Origin: CAWCVR01 sp963799105 | GTDB lineage: Bacteria; Acidobacteriota; Terriglobia; Bryobacterales; Bryobacteraceae | DNA: 64,000 nt | Assembly: GCA_963799105.1 (NCBI GenBank) | Contig: CAWCVR010000002.1 | Location: 248,001 to 312,000, forward strand | Reading direction: 5' to 3' | In this document: positions 51,019 to 59,076 of the stretch, one piece after another | How positions within the stretch are numbered: position 1 is the stretch's first letter | Layout of the letters: the number at the start of each line of letters is the position of its first letter | The notes under the pieces: model-generated | Told to the model about the DNA's origin: nothing | What the model saw: the letters and a program-made list of their open reading frames with translations, nothing else | Databases searched by the model: none | Made by a program: the position numbers and the translations under genes

Positions 51019-51789
51019 CTACCAGCGGGGGGGCCGGTGGCCGGTCCGGGAACGCTCCGTTTCCAGCGCCTGCAGGCTCGAAACCGCCAGCACGGCGAAC
51101 ATCACGACCAGGTAGGCGCTTCGCTGCAGGACGCCCACCAGCGCGATGGCCACCGCCAGGGCAGCCGACAGAATCAGCGACTTCCGCCGTCCGCCCGACG
51201 GATCGGACTGCTCGAAAAGCGCCCGCGATGCCTGGCCTCCGTCCAGCGGGTAAACCGGCAGCAGGTTCGCCAGGCCCCAATACAGGTTCACGAACAGCAG
51301 GTCGTTCAGCAGCACGTACCAGAGGTAGGAAGATGTCCCCGGAGTAGCGCCGGCGGCCGACGGATACGCCGCCAGCCACGGCAGAAACAGGTACCAGCCC
51401 AGGTGGATGCGCGCCCCGGCGTACCATGCGGCAGCCGCCACAACTCCGGCGGCGCAAAACCCCGCCGCGGGACCCGCCAGCGACACGGTCAGCCGCGCCA
51501 GCGCGCCGCGCACGCCGCGGCGGGGAATGGCCAGCCCTCCCCAACCGTAGAGCACCACCTCCGCCGGCGTGCCGAACAGGCGAAACGCGACGACGTGTCC
51601 CATCTCATGCAGCAGGATGGAGCCGAAGCACACCGCCACCCAGATCAGGATGGCGCTGGTTTCGTCGCGGTTGGCGCCGGTGAGCAGGCAAGCGGCCCAG
51701 AACCAGAACTTGACGCGGACCGGCACGCCGAAAAGCCGGAAGGCCCATTCGCCGGCGTTGCTCTGGGGACAATCGGTCAGCGTAGGCAT
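51019..51789 (-). CDS. Site-2-type intramembrane metalloprotease (M50)
   Basis: A 256-residue polytopic membrane protein. The zinc motif HEMGH (61-65) is in the second hydrophobic segment, and the third ligand and conserved turn are in NLLPVYPLDGGQ (~188-199). About six transmembrane helices. No PDZ or CBS domain is attached, so it is of the minimal M50B group. Its substrate is unknown; it starts 15 bp after the TIGR03437 gene and is likely the third gene of the pxpA operon. Confidence 0.9.
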   Translation of the reverse strand: MPTLTDCPQSNAGEWAFRLFGVPVRVKFWFWAACLLTGANRDETSAILIWVAVCFGSILLHEMGHVVAFRLFGTPAEVVLYGWGGLAIPRRGVRGALARLTVSLAGPAAGFCAAGVVAAAAWYAGARIHLGWYLFLPWLAAYPSAAGATPGTSSYLWYVLLNDLLFVNLYWGLANLLPVYPLDGGQASRALFEQSDPSGGRRKSLILSAALAVAIALVGVLQRSAYLVVMFAVLAVSSLQALETERSRTGHRPPRW

Positions 51790-51804
51790 TGCGTAGCGCC
51801 AAAG

Positions 51805-53454
51805 CTACTTCACGGTGATCGTCAGCCCCGCCTGGCTCTGCCAGACGCCGATCCGCACCACCACGGGCACCGACAGCCCGGGCGTCACGCCGGCGGGAAC
51901 CTCGGCGTTGATCTGCATGAATCCAGCCACTCCTCCCGGGGCCGCGCCCGCGTAGTCCACCCTCGCCGGCAGGCCGCCGATGGTCACCGCGACCGGCAAC
52001 GCCGCGATCCGCGGGAACGGCTCCACGACCGGCGCCAGAACCCCATCCGTCTGGGGCGGGTTGGTGACTCCTCCGCCGGTCGAGAATATTTGGATCACGC
52101 TTCCGGCCGTGGCCGGAGACAGCGAGGCATTGAGGCTGGAATCCTGATTGAGAATGGCCCCCGGCCCGGCGCCGCTCCCGTCCTGCGAAAAAATCCCCGG
52201 CGTGGCCGCCTGCACCGGAACGGTCACACTGGTGGATGTTTGCCCCTGGTATTGCACCTGCACCGCGGTGCTGGCCTTGCCCGCCGTGGCATACGGCACA
52301 ATGGCGTTGATCTGCACCGCCGACACGTAGAGCAGCGTTGCGGGAGCGCCGTCGAATAGAACGACAACGCCCGCCAGGGTGTTGGGAATGGACTTGCCGT
52401 CGGCGCCGAGCTGGAACGGAACGCCCTGCGCTGGGCCCATGTTGATGCCGCCCAGCGCCACGATCTCTCCCGGCGACACCGCGCCCGACGCGTAATCGGC
52501 CCCATTCACCACCACCGTCAGTTGCGGCGAGGGCACCGGAGCGGCCTGCTGCGTCACGGTGAAGGTCTGCGGACCCACCTGAATGGTGCCGGTGCGCGCC
52601 GGGCCGGTATTCGCCTGGACGCTATACGCGAAGCTGCCAAACCCGCTCCCCGAGGACGCGCCCGTAAACCCCAGCCAGTTGGCGTTGCTGACCGCGTTCC
52701 ACGCGCAGCCGTCGCCGGTGGTCACGGTGATCCTGCCGGTCGCCGTGCCCGGGCCAGTCGAGAGCGTGGCTGACGACAGCGTCAGGTTGTTGGGGGAGCC
52801 ATCCTGGCTGATGGCCAGCGCCGGCGGTATGCCGGTCATGCCGGTGACGAGCGTAAGGCTGGCGTTGCGCTGCGCCACGCAGGCGTTCGCCGTCGCCGTG
52901 TAGTTGACCTTCCCGTTGCTGAAATTGGTCGCGCCGGGATTGTTCAACGAGGAAACCAGATTCCCGGAATCCAGCGTGAATGTGAGCCAGCTCTGGTTGT
53001 TGGCGATCGACCACTGGCATCCGGTGGTCACCTGTAGGGCTCCACTTGCGCCGCCCACCGGGAGTTCCGTCAACGGGGGCGAGAGCGTGTAGGCGCAATT
53101 TCCGGCCAGTTGATAGACCGTCGCAATCAGCGGGTTCGGAAGCCCGTTCGCCGTGATCGTGATGACGTCGTTCCGCATCAGCGCGCTGTTGTTCGCGTCC
53201 AACGTAAACGGGATCGACCCGCTGCCCGTAATCGTGAGCAACGTCACGTGGATCCACGACGCCGTGGCGGAGATGGTCCAGGTACACGTGTAGCCGGGGG
53301 CGGCGGCAACAATGGCATTGATCGCGCTCGCAATGGGTTGCGCCGATGCGCCTGGCAGGAAGAACGGACCCTGACTCACCGCGTAGCCGCACCCCGCCTG
53401 CTGGCCCGCCAGCGGGCCGGCCGCCGCCAGGACCAACGGAAGCAACCATCTCAT
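51805..53454 (-). CDS. Secreted BACON/TIGR03437-domain protein
   Basis: A 549-residue intact exported protein. Signal peptide MRWLLPLVLAAAGPLAGQQ; three Cys-containing BACON-like segments (~20-305: CGYAVSQGPFFLP, CAYTLSPPLTELPVGG, CAWNAVSNANWLGF); then the Solibacter C-terminal domain (~315-549: VNGADYASGAVSPGEIVALGG, LLYVSAVQINAIVPYATAG, AGSVIQIFSTGGGVTNP, INAEVPAGVTPGLSVPVVV). Such proteins are thought to be surface-exposed. ATG overlaps the pxpA stop (ATGA), which is an odd partner for a cytoplasmic enzyme and may only reflect tight packing. Confidence 0.88.
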   Translation of the reverse strand: MRWLLPLVLAAAGPLAGQQAGCGYAVSQGPFFLPGASAQPIASAINAIVAAAPGYTCTWTISATASWIHVTLLTITGSGSIPFTLDANNSALMRNDVITITANGLPNPLIATVYQLAGNCAYTLSPPLTELPVGGASGALQVTTGCQWSIANNQSWLTFTLDSGNLVSSLNNPGATNFSNGKVNYTATANACVAQRNASLTLVTGMTGIPPALAISQDGSPNNLTLSSATLSTGPGTATGRITVTTGDGCAWNAVSNANWLGFTGASSGSGFGSFAYSVQANTGPARTGTIQVGPQTFTVTQQAAPVPSPQLTVVVNGADYASGAVSPGEIVALGGINMGPAQGVPFQLGADGKSIPNTLAGVVVLFDGAPATLLYVSAVQINAIVPYATAGKASTAVQVQYQGQTSTSVTVPVQAATPGIFSQDGSGAGPGAILNQDSSLNASLSPATAGSVIQIFSTGGGVTNPPQTDGVLAPVVEPFPRIAALPVAVTIGGLPARVDYAGAAPGGVAGFMQINAEVPAGVTPGLSVPVVVRIGVWQSQAGLTITVK

Positions 53455-54140
53455 GCTTCGTATGGTAGCGCTTCCCCGCATGCCCTGAGAATTTCCACCG
53501 CGCGTGGCGTATCTCCGTGCACGCAGATAGTTTGGACATTGCCCTCGCGCGCCAGCCGGACGGCCTGCGCGGCGGCGGCGATGGGATCGGCGATCAAAGC
53601 GCCGGGGAGTTGGCGCGAGCGGAGCGACCCGTCGGGCTCGTACCGCCGGTCGGCAAAGGCTTCTCCGATGGCGTTCAGGCCCATCCCGCGCCACACACGG
53701 AGCGAAAGAGAACCGGCCAGGCCGAAAACCGCCGCGCCTGGCTTCCACCGCGCCACCCCCTCGCCGATGGCGCGCGCCACGGTCTGGTCGCGCGCCGCCG
53801 CGAGGTACAACGCGCCGTGCGGCTTCACGTGGACGATTTCGCCCCCCAGCCGCTTCACGATCCCATCCAGGCGATGAATTTGCTGGTACACGGTTTCCGC
53901 GACCGCCTCCGCCGTCATGGCCATCTCGATGCGCCCGAAATTCGCCCGGTCCGGGTAGCCCGGATGCGCGCCGATCCGCACGCCGTGGGCCAGCGCCAGG
54001 CGCACGGTCCGCTCCATGGAGGCGTCGTCCCCGGCGTGCCCGCCGCAGGCGATGTTGGCCGAGCGGATCTGACGCATCAGCTCGGCTTCATGCGCGGCAT
54101 CCTCCAGTTCGCCCATGTCGCAGTTCAGATCGACGGTCAT
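53451..54140 (-). CDS. pxpA: 5-oxoprolinase subunit A (LamB/YcsF)
   Basis: A 229-residue PxpA: the N-terminus MTVDLNCDMGE, then IACGGHAGD, GAHPGYPDRANFGR and VKPHGALYLAA are family hallmarks, with the metal/substrate His in GGHAGD and PHG. With PxpB and PxpC it converts 5-oxoproline to glutamate using ATP. PxpBC are not adjacent. Start at 54140 is preferred by homology; the frame is open 17 codons earlier. Length is slightly below the usual ~245-250. Confidence 0.94.
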   Translation of the reverse strand: MTVDLNCDMGELEDAAHEAELMRQIRSANIACGGHAGDDASMERTVRLALAHGVRIGAHPGYPDRANFGRIEMAMTAEAVAETVYQQIHRLDGIVKRLGGEIVHVKPHGALYLAAARDQTVARAIGEGVARWKPGAAVFGLAGSLSLRVWRGMGLNAIGEAFADRRYEPDGSLRSRQLPGALIADPIAAAAQAVRLAREGNVQTICVHGDTPRAVEILRACGEALPYEA

Positions 54141-54201
54141 GGCTCCATCTCGCATTTGGCAGCCTGGTGCGCCTGCCCCACCTCGCAGCACAGCCGCAGG
54201 A

Positions 54202-54331
54202 CTAGTGCCGTGACCGCAAGATACCGTTCCTTTGCCACGGGCCGCTCGCTCACGCTCGCGGTTCTGTCCGGGACCGCAAGCGTGAGCGAGCGGCCAGCCA
54301 AAGGCGCCAAATCACACAGTCGAAGACCTAG
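54202..54331 (-). repeat. CTAG hairpin element, copy 3
   Basis: 130 bp from CTAG (54202) to CTAG (54328-54331). The arms are about 60 nt each and pair nearly perfectly around GGTTCTGTCCGGGACC (e.g. CGCTCGCTCACGCTCGCGG against its complement). The right-hand CTAG contains the TAG stop codon of the AI-2E-type transporter gene. Confidence 0.85.
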
Positions 54332-55539
54332 TCTCCCAGAAACTTGCCGATGGGCCGCAATTCCCTGACGTTGTCGCACACCGCCTTCAGGCCGGCCGTC
54401 AGCGGGATGGCCAGCACCAGCCCCGGGGCGTCCCACAGGAACCCCCACAGCATCAGTGAAAACGTGACTACCAGGGGGTTCAGATGCACACGCGAGCCCA
54501 CCACCTTGGGATACAGCAGGTTCAGCGCCAGCAGATGCAGAAGCGACACCGACACCAGCACCAGCACATAGGTGGAGACGGAGTTCTCCGGCAGCGCGGC
54601 GAAAAGCGGCGGCAGCAGAGCCAGCGGCAAACCAATGTACGGGACCAGGCTCAGGAAGCCGCTGAGCGGCCCTACCAGCGGGGCCAGCGGAAGGCCCATC
54701 AGCCAGAACATGAGGGAGCTGACGATGGCCAGGAACAGGCCCAGAAACGAGTTTCCCACCACGAAGGCTCGCACCATGTCCGCGATCCCCTGCAGGCTGC
54801 GCGCCGCCACCAGCCGGTCCTCGCCGTGGAAGAGATGGAGAAAACTCCGGTTGATGTGGTCGCGCCAGCTCAACATGAAGTACACCAGGAAGGGAACGAA
54901 CGACACCATCAGCAGAATCTCGTAAACCGAGGCCAGCCGCGCCGTAATGAAAGCTCCGACCGATGCCGGTTCGGTGTGCAGGCGCACCTCGAGAATTCCG
55001 TCGGGGCCGAGCGTCAAGCCCTGTGGCTGCGGCGTCCTGGCCGTCTTCTTCGATTTGGCGGCGGCCTCCTGCTGCGCCCGCAGGCGCGCCTGTTCCTCGC
55101 GCACACGGCCGGGAGCGAAAAGCTGGAGGGTGCGGTTCTCGGCTGCCCCGACGCTTTGCGACACGCCGTCCACCATGTCGCCGATCCGAGACCCGTATCT
55201 CGGCAGATCTCCGTAGAGCACGGCGAGTTGCGAATACGCTCCCATGCCGATCACCCAGAGGATCAGCAGCGCCACCGCGCACACCAGGAAACTCGCCAGG
55301 CTGCGCGGCAGGCGGAGGCGCATCAGCAGCGCCACGAACGGTTCCAGAATGAAAGCGATGGTTACCGCCGCCAGAATGGTGATGAACAGAGCGCGGCCGA
55401 AATACAGCAGGGCCACGGCCACTCCCAATGCGACGATGGTGAGGGCCAGGTGGCGCGCCTCCGGCGCGTACGTAGCGGCGCTGGTCGGGGACTTAGTCGC
55501 TAGGGCCACTGTGGATGAACCTTTCTTCGACTGTAACAT
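54328..55539 (-). CDS. AI-2E/PerM-family membrane transporter
   Basis: A 403-residue membrane protein with about seven to eight helices and a large soluble loop with coiled coil (~120-190, EEQARLRAQQEAAAKSKKTA). The C-terminal half has the family phrases FLSLVPYIGLPLALLPPLFA and NPLVVTFSLMLWGFLWDAPG. Substrates in this family are diverse (autoinducer 2, Na+/H+, others) so no specific role is given. The TAG stop lies inside the terminal CTAG of the hairpin element. It is divergent from ruvX. Confidence 0.88.
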   Translation of the reverse strand: MLQSKKGSSTVALATKSPTSAATYAPEARHLALTIVALGVAVALLYFGRALFITILAAVTIAFILEPFVALLMRLRLPRSLASFLVCAVALLILWVIGMGAYSQLAVLYGDLPRYGSRIGDMVDGVSQSVGAAENRTLQLFAPGRVREEQARLRAQQEAAAKSKKTARTPQPQGLTLGPDGILEVRLHTEPASVGAFITARLASVYEILLMVSFVPFLVYFMLSWRDHINRSFLHLFHGEDRLVAARSLQGIADMVRAFVVGNSFLGLFLAIVSSLMFWLMGLPLAPLVGPLSGFLSLVPYIGLPLALLPPLFAALPENSVSTYVLVLVSVSLLHLLALNLLYPKVVGSRVHLNPLVVTFSLMLWGFLWDAPGLVLAIPLTAGLKAVCDNVRELRPIGKFLGD

Positions 55540-55564
55540 GCCCCGGGGCGCGCGAAGCCCCGAC

Positions 55565-55570
55565 TATAAT
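55565..55570 (+). promoter_or_regulatory. ruvX -10 hexamer
   Basis: A consensus TATAAT (55565-55570) lies 12 nt before the ruvX ATG, leaving a leader of only ~6 nt. No good -35 is apparent. Confidence 0.45.
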
Positions 55571-55582
55571 GAAATTGCACGC

Positions 55583-56020
55583 ATGCCCGCCACCGCCCGC
55601 ATTCTCGCGCTGGATCTCGGCAAGAAGCGCATCGGCATGGCGATCAGCGACCCGCTGGGGATTACGGCTCAGGGCTTGCCAAACCTGAACCGCATCAACA
55701 AGCGAAGCGACCTGGCCGAACTCGATCGACTGGCCCGCGAACGCGAAGTGGGCCTGATCCTCATGGGCAATCCCATAAACATGCGCGGAGCCGAGGGACG
55801 CCAATCCCGGTGGGCCAGGGAATTCGCCGGCGCCATTGAGGACCGAATCGGTCTGCCCGTCAAATTCTGGGACGAGCGGCTGACCAGCGTGGAAGCCGGC
55901 CGGGTGCTCCGTTCGAGCGGGATCAGCATCGAAAAGCGGGCGGCGGCGGTGGATCGGCTCTCCGCCGTCATTCTGCTTCAGAGCTACCTGGATTCGGTGG
56001 CGTTCGGGAGGGTGGAATGA
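55583..56020 (+). CDS. ruvX: Holliday junction resolvase-like nuclease RuvX/YqgF
   Basis: A 145-residue RNase-H-fold protein: LALDLGKKRIGMAISDPLG with the first catalytic Asp, VGLILMGNPINMRG, WDERLTSVEA and the final Asp in AAAVDRLSAVILLQSYL. Known roles in the family are in rRNA maturation or DNA junction processing. The frame is open to 55244, but ATG 55583 matches the family start. ATGA overlap with mltG. Confidence 0.94.
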   Translation: MPATARILALDLGKKRIGMAISDPLGITAQGLPNLNRINKRSDLAELDRLAREREVGLILMGNPINMRGAEGRQSRWAREFAGAIEDRIGLPVKFWDERLTSVEAGRVLRSSGISIEKRAAAVDRLSAVILLQSYLDSVAFGRVE

Positions 56021-57018
56021 AACGCGGCGCGCGCATCGCGGTGCTGCTCTTTTTGCTGGCGGTTCTGGCCGGCTTTTACGGGCTGCACCGCTTGTCGCAG
56101 CCGTACCAGGGGTTCGAGGGCGAGACCTTCGTCGATCTTCCCCGCGGCCTCTCCACCATCGCCATTGGCGGACGTCTGGCCGATGCCGGCGTGATTCGCT
56201 CCCGTTGGGAATACCTGGCCGCGCGGTTGGCCCGCAGGAGCCGCGCGCCCAAAGCCGGCGAGTACCGCTTCGACCGCGCGGCAACTCCCATGGAGGTGTT
56301 CGACCGCATCGCGCGCGGCGATTCCTTCCGCTACACCTTATTGATTCCCGAGGGCAAGAACATCTTCGACATCGGAGCCGCCGCCGAACAGGCCGGTCTG
56401 TTCACGGCCGCCCGGTTTGTGAAGGCGGCGTCCAATCCGGCGCTGGTCCACGACCTCGACCCGAAGGCGCCCAGCCTGGAGGGCTACCTGTTTCCGGACA
56501 CCTACAAACTGAGCCGCCACACCCCCCCAGAGGAGCTCTGCCGCCTCATGGTGGCCCGCTTTCGAGAAGTTTGGCGCGGTCTGGGAGCCACCACCAGCGC
56601 GCATGACGTGGTGACGCTGGCGTCCCTGGTGGAGAAGGAGGGAAAGCTTTCCGAGGAGCGCCCCATGATCGCGGCGGTCTTCCTGAACCGCCTGCGCATC
56701 GGCATGAAGCTGGATTGCGACTCCACCACCATCTACGCCGCGGAGTTGGACGGCCGCTATCGCGGCGTCATCCACCGCTCCGATCTCGGCAGCGGCAACC
56801 CGTACAACACCTACCAGCACGCCGGTCTGCCGCCGGGGCCGATCGCCAGCCCCGGATTGGGTTCCCTGCATGCCGCCTTGCATCCGGCGCAGACCGGCGC
56901 GCTCTACTTCGTGCTGCATCCGGACGGCTCGGGCTCGCATGAATTCTCCAAGGACATTGCCGCCCACGAGAAGGCGGTCGAGACCTATCGCCGTGGCCTC
57001 CGGAAACCCGTCCGTTAA
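56017..57018 (+). CDS. mltG: Endolytic transglycosylase MltG
   Basis: A 333-residue YceG-family lytic transglycosylase that cuts nascent glycan strands at the inner membrane. One N-terminal transmembrane helix (~7-24), LysM-like/N-domain (~35-105), then the catalytic domain with E206 in VTLASLVEKEGK, the substrate segment NRLRIGMKLDCDSTTIYA, NPYNTYQHAGLPPGPIASPG and TGALYFVLHPDGSGSHEFS. Complete and normal in length. Confidence 0.96.
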   Translation: MKRGARIAVLLFLLAVLAGFYGLHRLSQPYQGFEGETFVDLPRGLSTIAIGGRLADAGVIRSRWEYLAARLARRSRAPKAGEYRFDRAATPMEVFDRIARGDSFRYTLLIPEGKNIFDIGAAAEQAGLFTAARFVKAASNPALVHDLDPKAPSLEGYLFPDTYKLSRHTPPEELCRLMVARFREVWRGLGATTSAHDVVTLASLVEKEGKLSEERPMIAAVFLNRLRIGMKLDCDSTTIYAAELDGRYRGVIHRSDLGSGNPYNTYQHAGLPPGPIASPGLGSLHAALHPAQTGALYFVLHPDGSGSHEFSKDIAAHEKAVETYRRGLRKPVR

Positions 57019-57646
57019 ACGACGGTTGCGCGCCATCCTGTCCGAGGAGCGCCCTCCGGCCATTACCGAAGAGGTGTGGAACGGGCTGTTGCGCCGCCTG
57101 GCGCCGGTATCGGAGAGCTACCTGCGCGATCTGCTGCGGGCCGCCGGCCTGCCCTTCGCGCAACCCTATTGCGGGATCCGGCAGCACACCTTCGAGGAGT
57201 TGGAGCAGTCTTTGCGCGAGATGCTCCAGGTCTACACCGGCGCGATGGCCGCGGGAGACCGCGATCGGGCGCGCTATTGCCGAAGGCAAGTCATCGCCGC
57301 CAAGGACCGTGCCAGGTTCCAGGCGCGCAGCCCTCGCACCGCGCCCGAAAAGGCGGCCGCGAAGAGCGAGATGGCCGAGTGGATGCTGGTGTGGCTGGAG
57401 ATCCCGGAAGTCTTTCCCTCCTGGGTGGAAGCGCGAAAGAAGTACCGTCGGGATGCAGCGCCGGATGGCGGCCCGGCGCCCCCGGCGCCGGCTGACGGCT
57501 ATTTCTTGAAGTTGAACCGGTATCCCAGGATCGCCTTGATCAGCAGGTGGTCGGTCGCGCCAGTCATGCCAACGCCGACGCCGAAGTTGAATTCCCACTT
57601 GTCACCGAAATCGACGTCCACGGCCGGGATGATCTGCTGCTGCTGA
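56993..57646 (+). CDS. Conserved hypothetical cytoplasmic protein
   Basis: A ~217-residue protein from a GTG at 56993 that overlaps the end of mltG by 26 bp. It is helical and charged (TEEVWNGLLRRLAPVSESYLRDLLRAAG, GDRDRARYCRRQVIAAKDRAR, KSEMAEWMLVWLEIPEVFPSWVEARKKYRRD). The recognisable part ends near residue 165; the remaining ~50 residues (FLKLNRYPRIALISRW...) are read antisense to the 3' end of the neighbouring gene and have no support, so the ancestral stop may have been lost. No family recognised. Confidence 0.65.
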   Translation: MASGNPSVKRRLRAILSEERPPAITEEVWNGLLRRLAPVSESYLRDLLRAAGLPFAQPYCGIRQHTFEELEQSLREMLQVYTGAMAAGDRDRARYCRRQVIAAKDRARFQARSPRTAPEKAAAKSEMAEWMLVWLEIPEVFPSWVEARKKYRRDAAPDGGPAPPAPADGYFLKLNRYPRIALISRWSVAPVMPTPTPKLNSHLSPKSTSTAGMICCC

Positions 57647-58281
57647 TCGCGCAGCGGATCGAATCCGGTTACGGGTCCGCACGATCCGTAGTATTCCGCT
57701 CCCAAAGCCACCCTCCTGGCGATGTCGTAGCTGAACTTGAAATTCGGCGAGAATTCGTAGCCCCGGCTGCCTTCCGGTCCGTGGAACGACTTGTCGAAGG
57801 TGGGGTTGAACGCGAAGTACCATCCGTGAATCTTGTCGGGGGTGTCGATGATGGGGCGGATCTCCCAGGTCCAGGTGTCCACCGAGAAGTTTGGCCGTTG
57901 CCAGCCGATCTCGTTCGAGATGCTGATGCCCACCCGGCCCGTATACTTCTTGGGAATGGAGAAGCGCGGCCGGATGTGGGAGCCCACATAGTACCAGTGG
58001 CCGTCGGGTTGGATGCTGGTGAAAATGTAGAAACCGGTTTCGAACCAGTCGTCGAAACCGTGTGTAATCTCCACCGTCTCGTGCTCGGCGTGGTTCGTGG
58101 GCAGGACCCCGTCTACGGTGCCCTTGACGCCCTCGACGGTGAAGTTGCTGTGGAGTTCCACCATGGTGACCTTGGGAGGCACCAGGTCCGAGCCGTAAAC
58201 CTGAACTTCGTAGTTGCCCTGGGCCAGCGCGGCAACGCTCGATCCCAGGAAGATGAGGACTCCGATCCAATGACGCAACAT
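57499..58281 (-). CDS. Outer-membrane beta-barrel-like protein
   Basis: A 260-residue protein with a signal peptide (~1-21, cleaving near ALAQG) and alternating amphipathic strands (GFYIFTSIQPDG, VGSHIRPRFSIP, FSYDIARRVALGAEYYG, WEFNFGVGVGMTGATDHLLIKAILGYRFNFKK). Trp/Tyr-rich strands and an aromatic C-terminal strand fit an outer-membrane barrel of the type annotated as transporter/phenol-MetA-like. ATG at 58281. It converges on the preceding gene, which reads 148 bp into it. Confidence 0.8.
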   Translation of the reverse strand: MLRHWIGVLIFLGSSVAALAQGNYEVQVYGSDLVPPKVTMVELHSNFTVEGVKGTVDGVLPTNHAEHETVEITHGFDDWFETGFYIFTSIQPDGHWYYVGSHIRPRFSIPKKYTGRVGISISNEIGWQRPNFSVDTWTWEIRPIIDTPDKIHGWYFAFNPTFDKSFHGPEGSRGYEFSPNFKFSYDIARRVALGAEYYGSCGPVTGFDPLRDQQQQIIPAVDVDFGDKWEFNFGVGVGMTGATDHLLIKAILGYRFNFKK

Positions 58282-58470
58282 TGCCGTTCCTACAACTGTA
58301 AACCAGTCGAGGGGATGGTGGGTGACGCGCGCGTCACCGCGACCGCGGCTGCCGGGCGTAGCCCGAAATTAAGCGGTTTCTCGCTCTAATGTCAGGCAAG
58401 TTCCCCGCCGATATAGGTGATGAAAGGCAACCGGGAGCCCCAAAGGGTGCACCCGAAACGGAGATAAGAC

Positions 58471-58809
58471 ATGAGCTTTTGGACGCTGGAATTCCCTGCC
58501 GCCGGCATCTACGAAACGGCCGGCCTCGATGCCACCGCGGATCCCGGAGTGACCGTGGCATTGTTCTCAGGAGATGAACTGAGAGGCGTCTTCCTGGTCG
58601 CGGACACCTCGTATTCCGGCGGGGGCCAGGTGGAACCCGTGGCGCTGAAGGCAGGCGCGGCACGCGCGGCCCTCGAGACGTACTGGCGCAGCCTGGTTTT
58701 CACCGGCGCGGCATCGATGGCTGAGGCTCTGGCGCCGGATGCCGGGGCGGTGGAGTCTTTCGGCGCCGCTCGGGCCACCGCGGGCGTAAAGACGCTGGAA
58801 GTGAACTAG
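58471..58809 (+). CDS. Hypothetical protein ending in hairpin element
   Basis: A 112-residue acidic Ala-rich protein with a good GGAG site 7-8 nt upstream of ATG. It has no signal peptide or recognised motif; hydrophobic strands (VTVALFSGDELRGVFLVADTSYSGG) suggest a compact beta domain. The TAG stop is in the left CTAG of the hairpin element, so its C-terminus may have been truncated or newly defined by insertion of that element. Confidence 0.6.
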   Translation: MSFWTLEFPAAGIYETAGLDATADPGVTVALFSGDELRGVFLVADTSYSGGGQVEPVALKAGAARAALETYWRSLVFTGAASMAEALAPDAGAVESFGAARATAGVKTLEVN

Positions 58810-58935
58810 GTCTTCGACCGTGTGACTTGGTGCCATTACCGGGCCGCTCGCTCACGCTCGCGGTTCCGGACAGAACCGCGAGCGTGAGCGAGCGGCCCGT
58901 GGCAAAGGAACGGTTTCTCGCGGTCAAGGCACTAG
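58806..58935 (+). repeat. CTAG hairpin element, copy 4
   Basis: 130 bp from CTAG (58806-58809) to CTAG (58932-58935), opposite in orientation to copies 1 and 3. Its centre CGCGGTTCCGGACAGAACCGCG is part of a near-perfect ~60-bp hairpin. The left CTAG provides the stop of the preceding gene. The next 140 bp (to 59076) hold nothing recognisable. Confidence 0.85.
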
Positions 58936-59076
58936 CCCGGATATCTCACCGATCTATAGCAAAAAGCCGCTTTTCATGGCATAACTGAGTTTCCACACAA
59001 CAGTTAGCGCCAGAGAGAAAGCGCCTTTTGCCTCTGTCGTAACGAACTTCGGGCAAGGGGGGCGCGGATGCCGCGG

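Noticed and set aside
58395..58470. c-di-GMP (GEMM) riboswitch before the 112-residue gene
   Set aside because: Some GEMM-like fragments appear (AAAGGCAACC, GAAACGGAG), but the conserved core, paired stems and tetraloop receptor could not be lined up.
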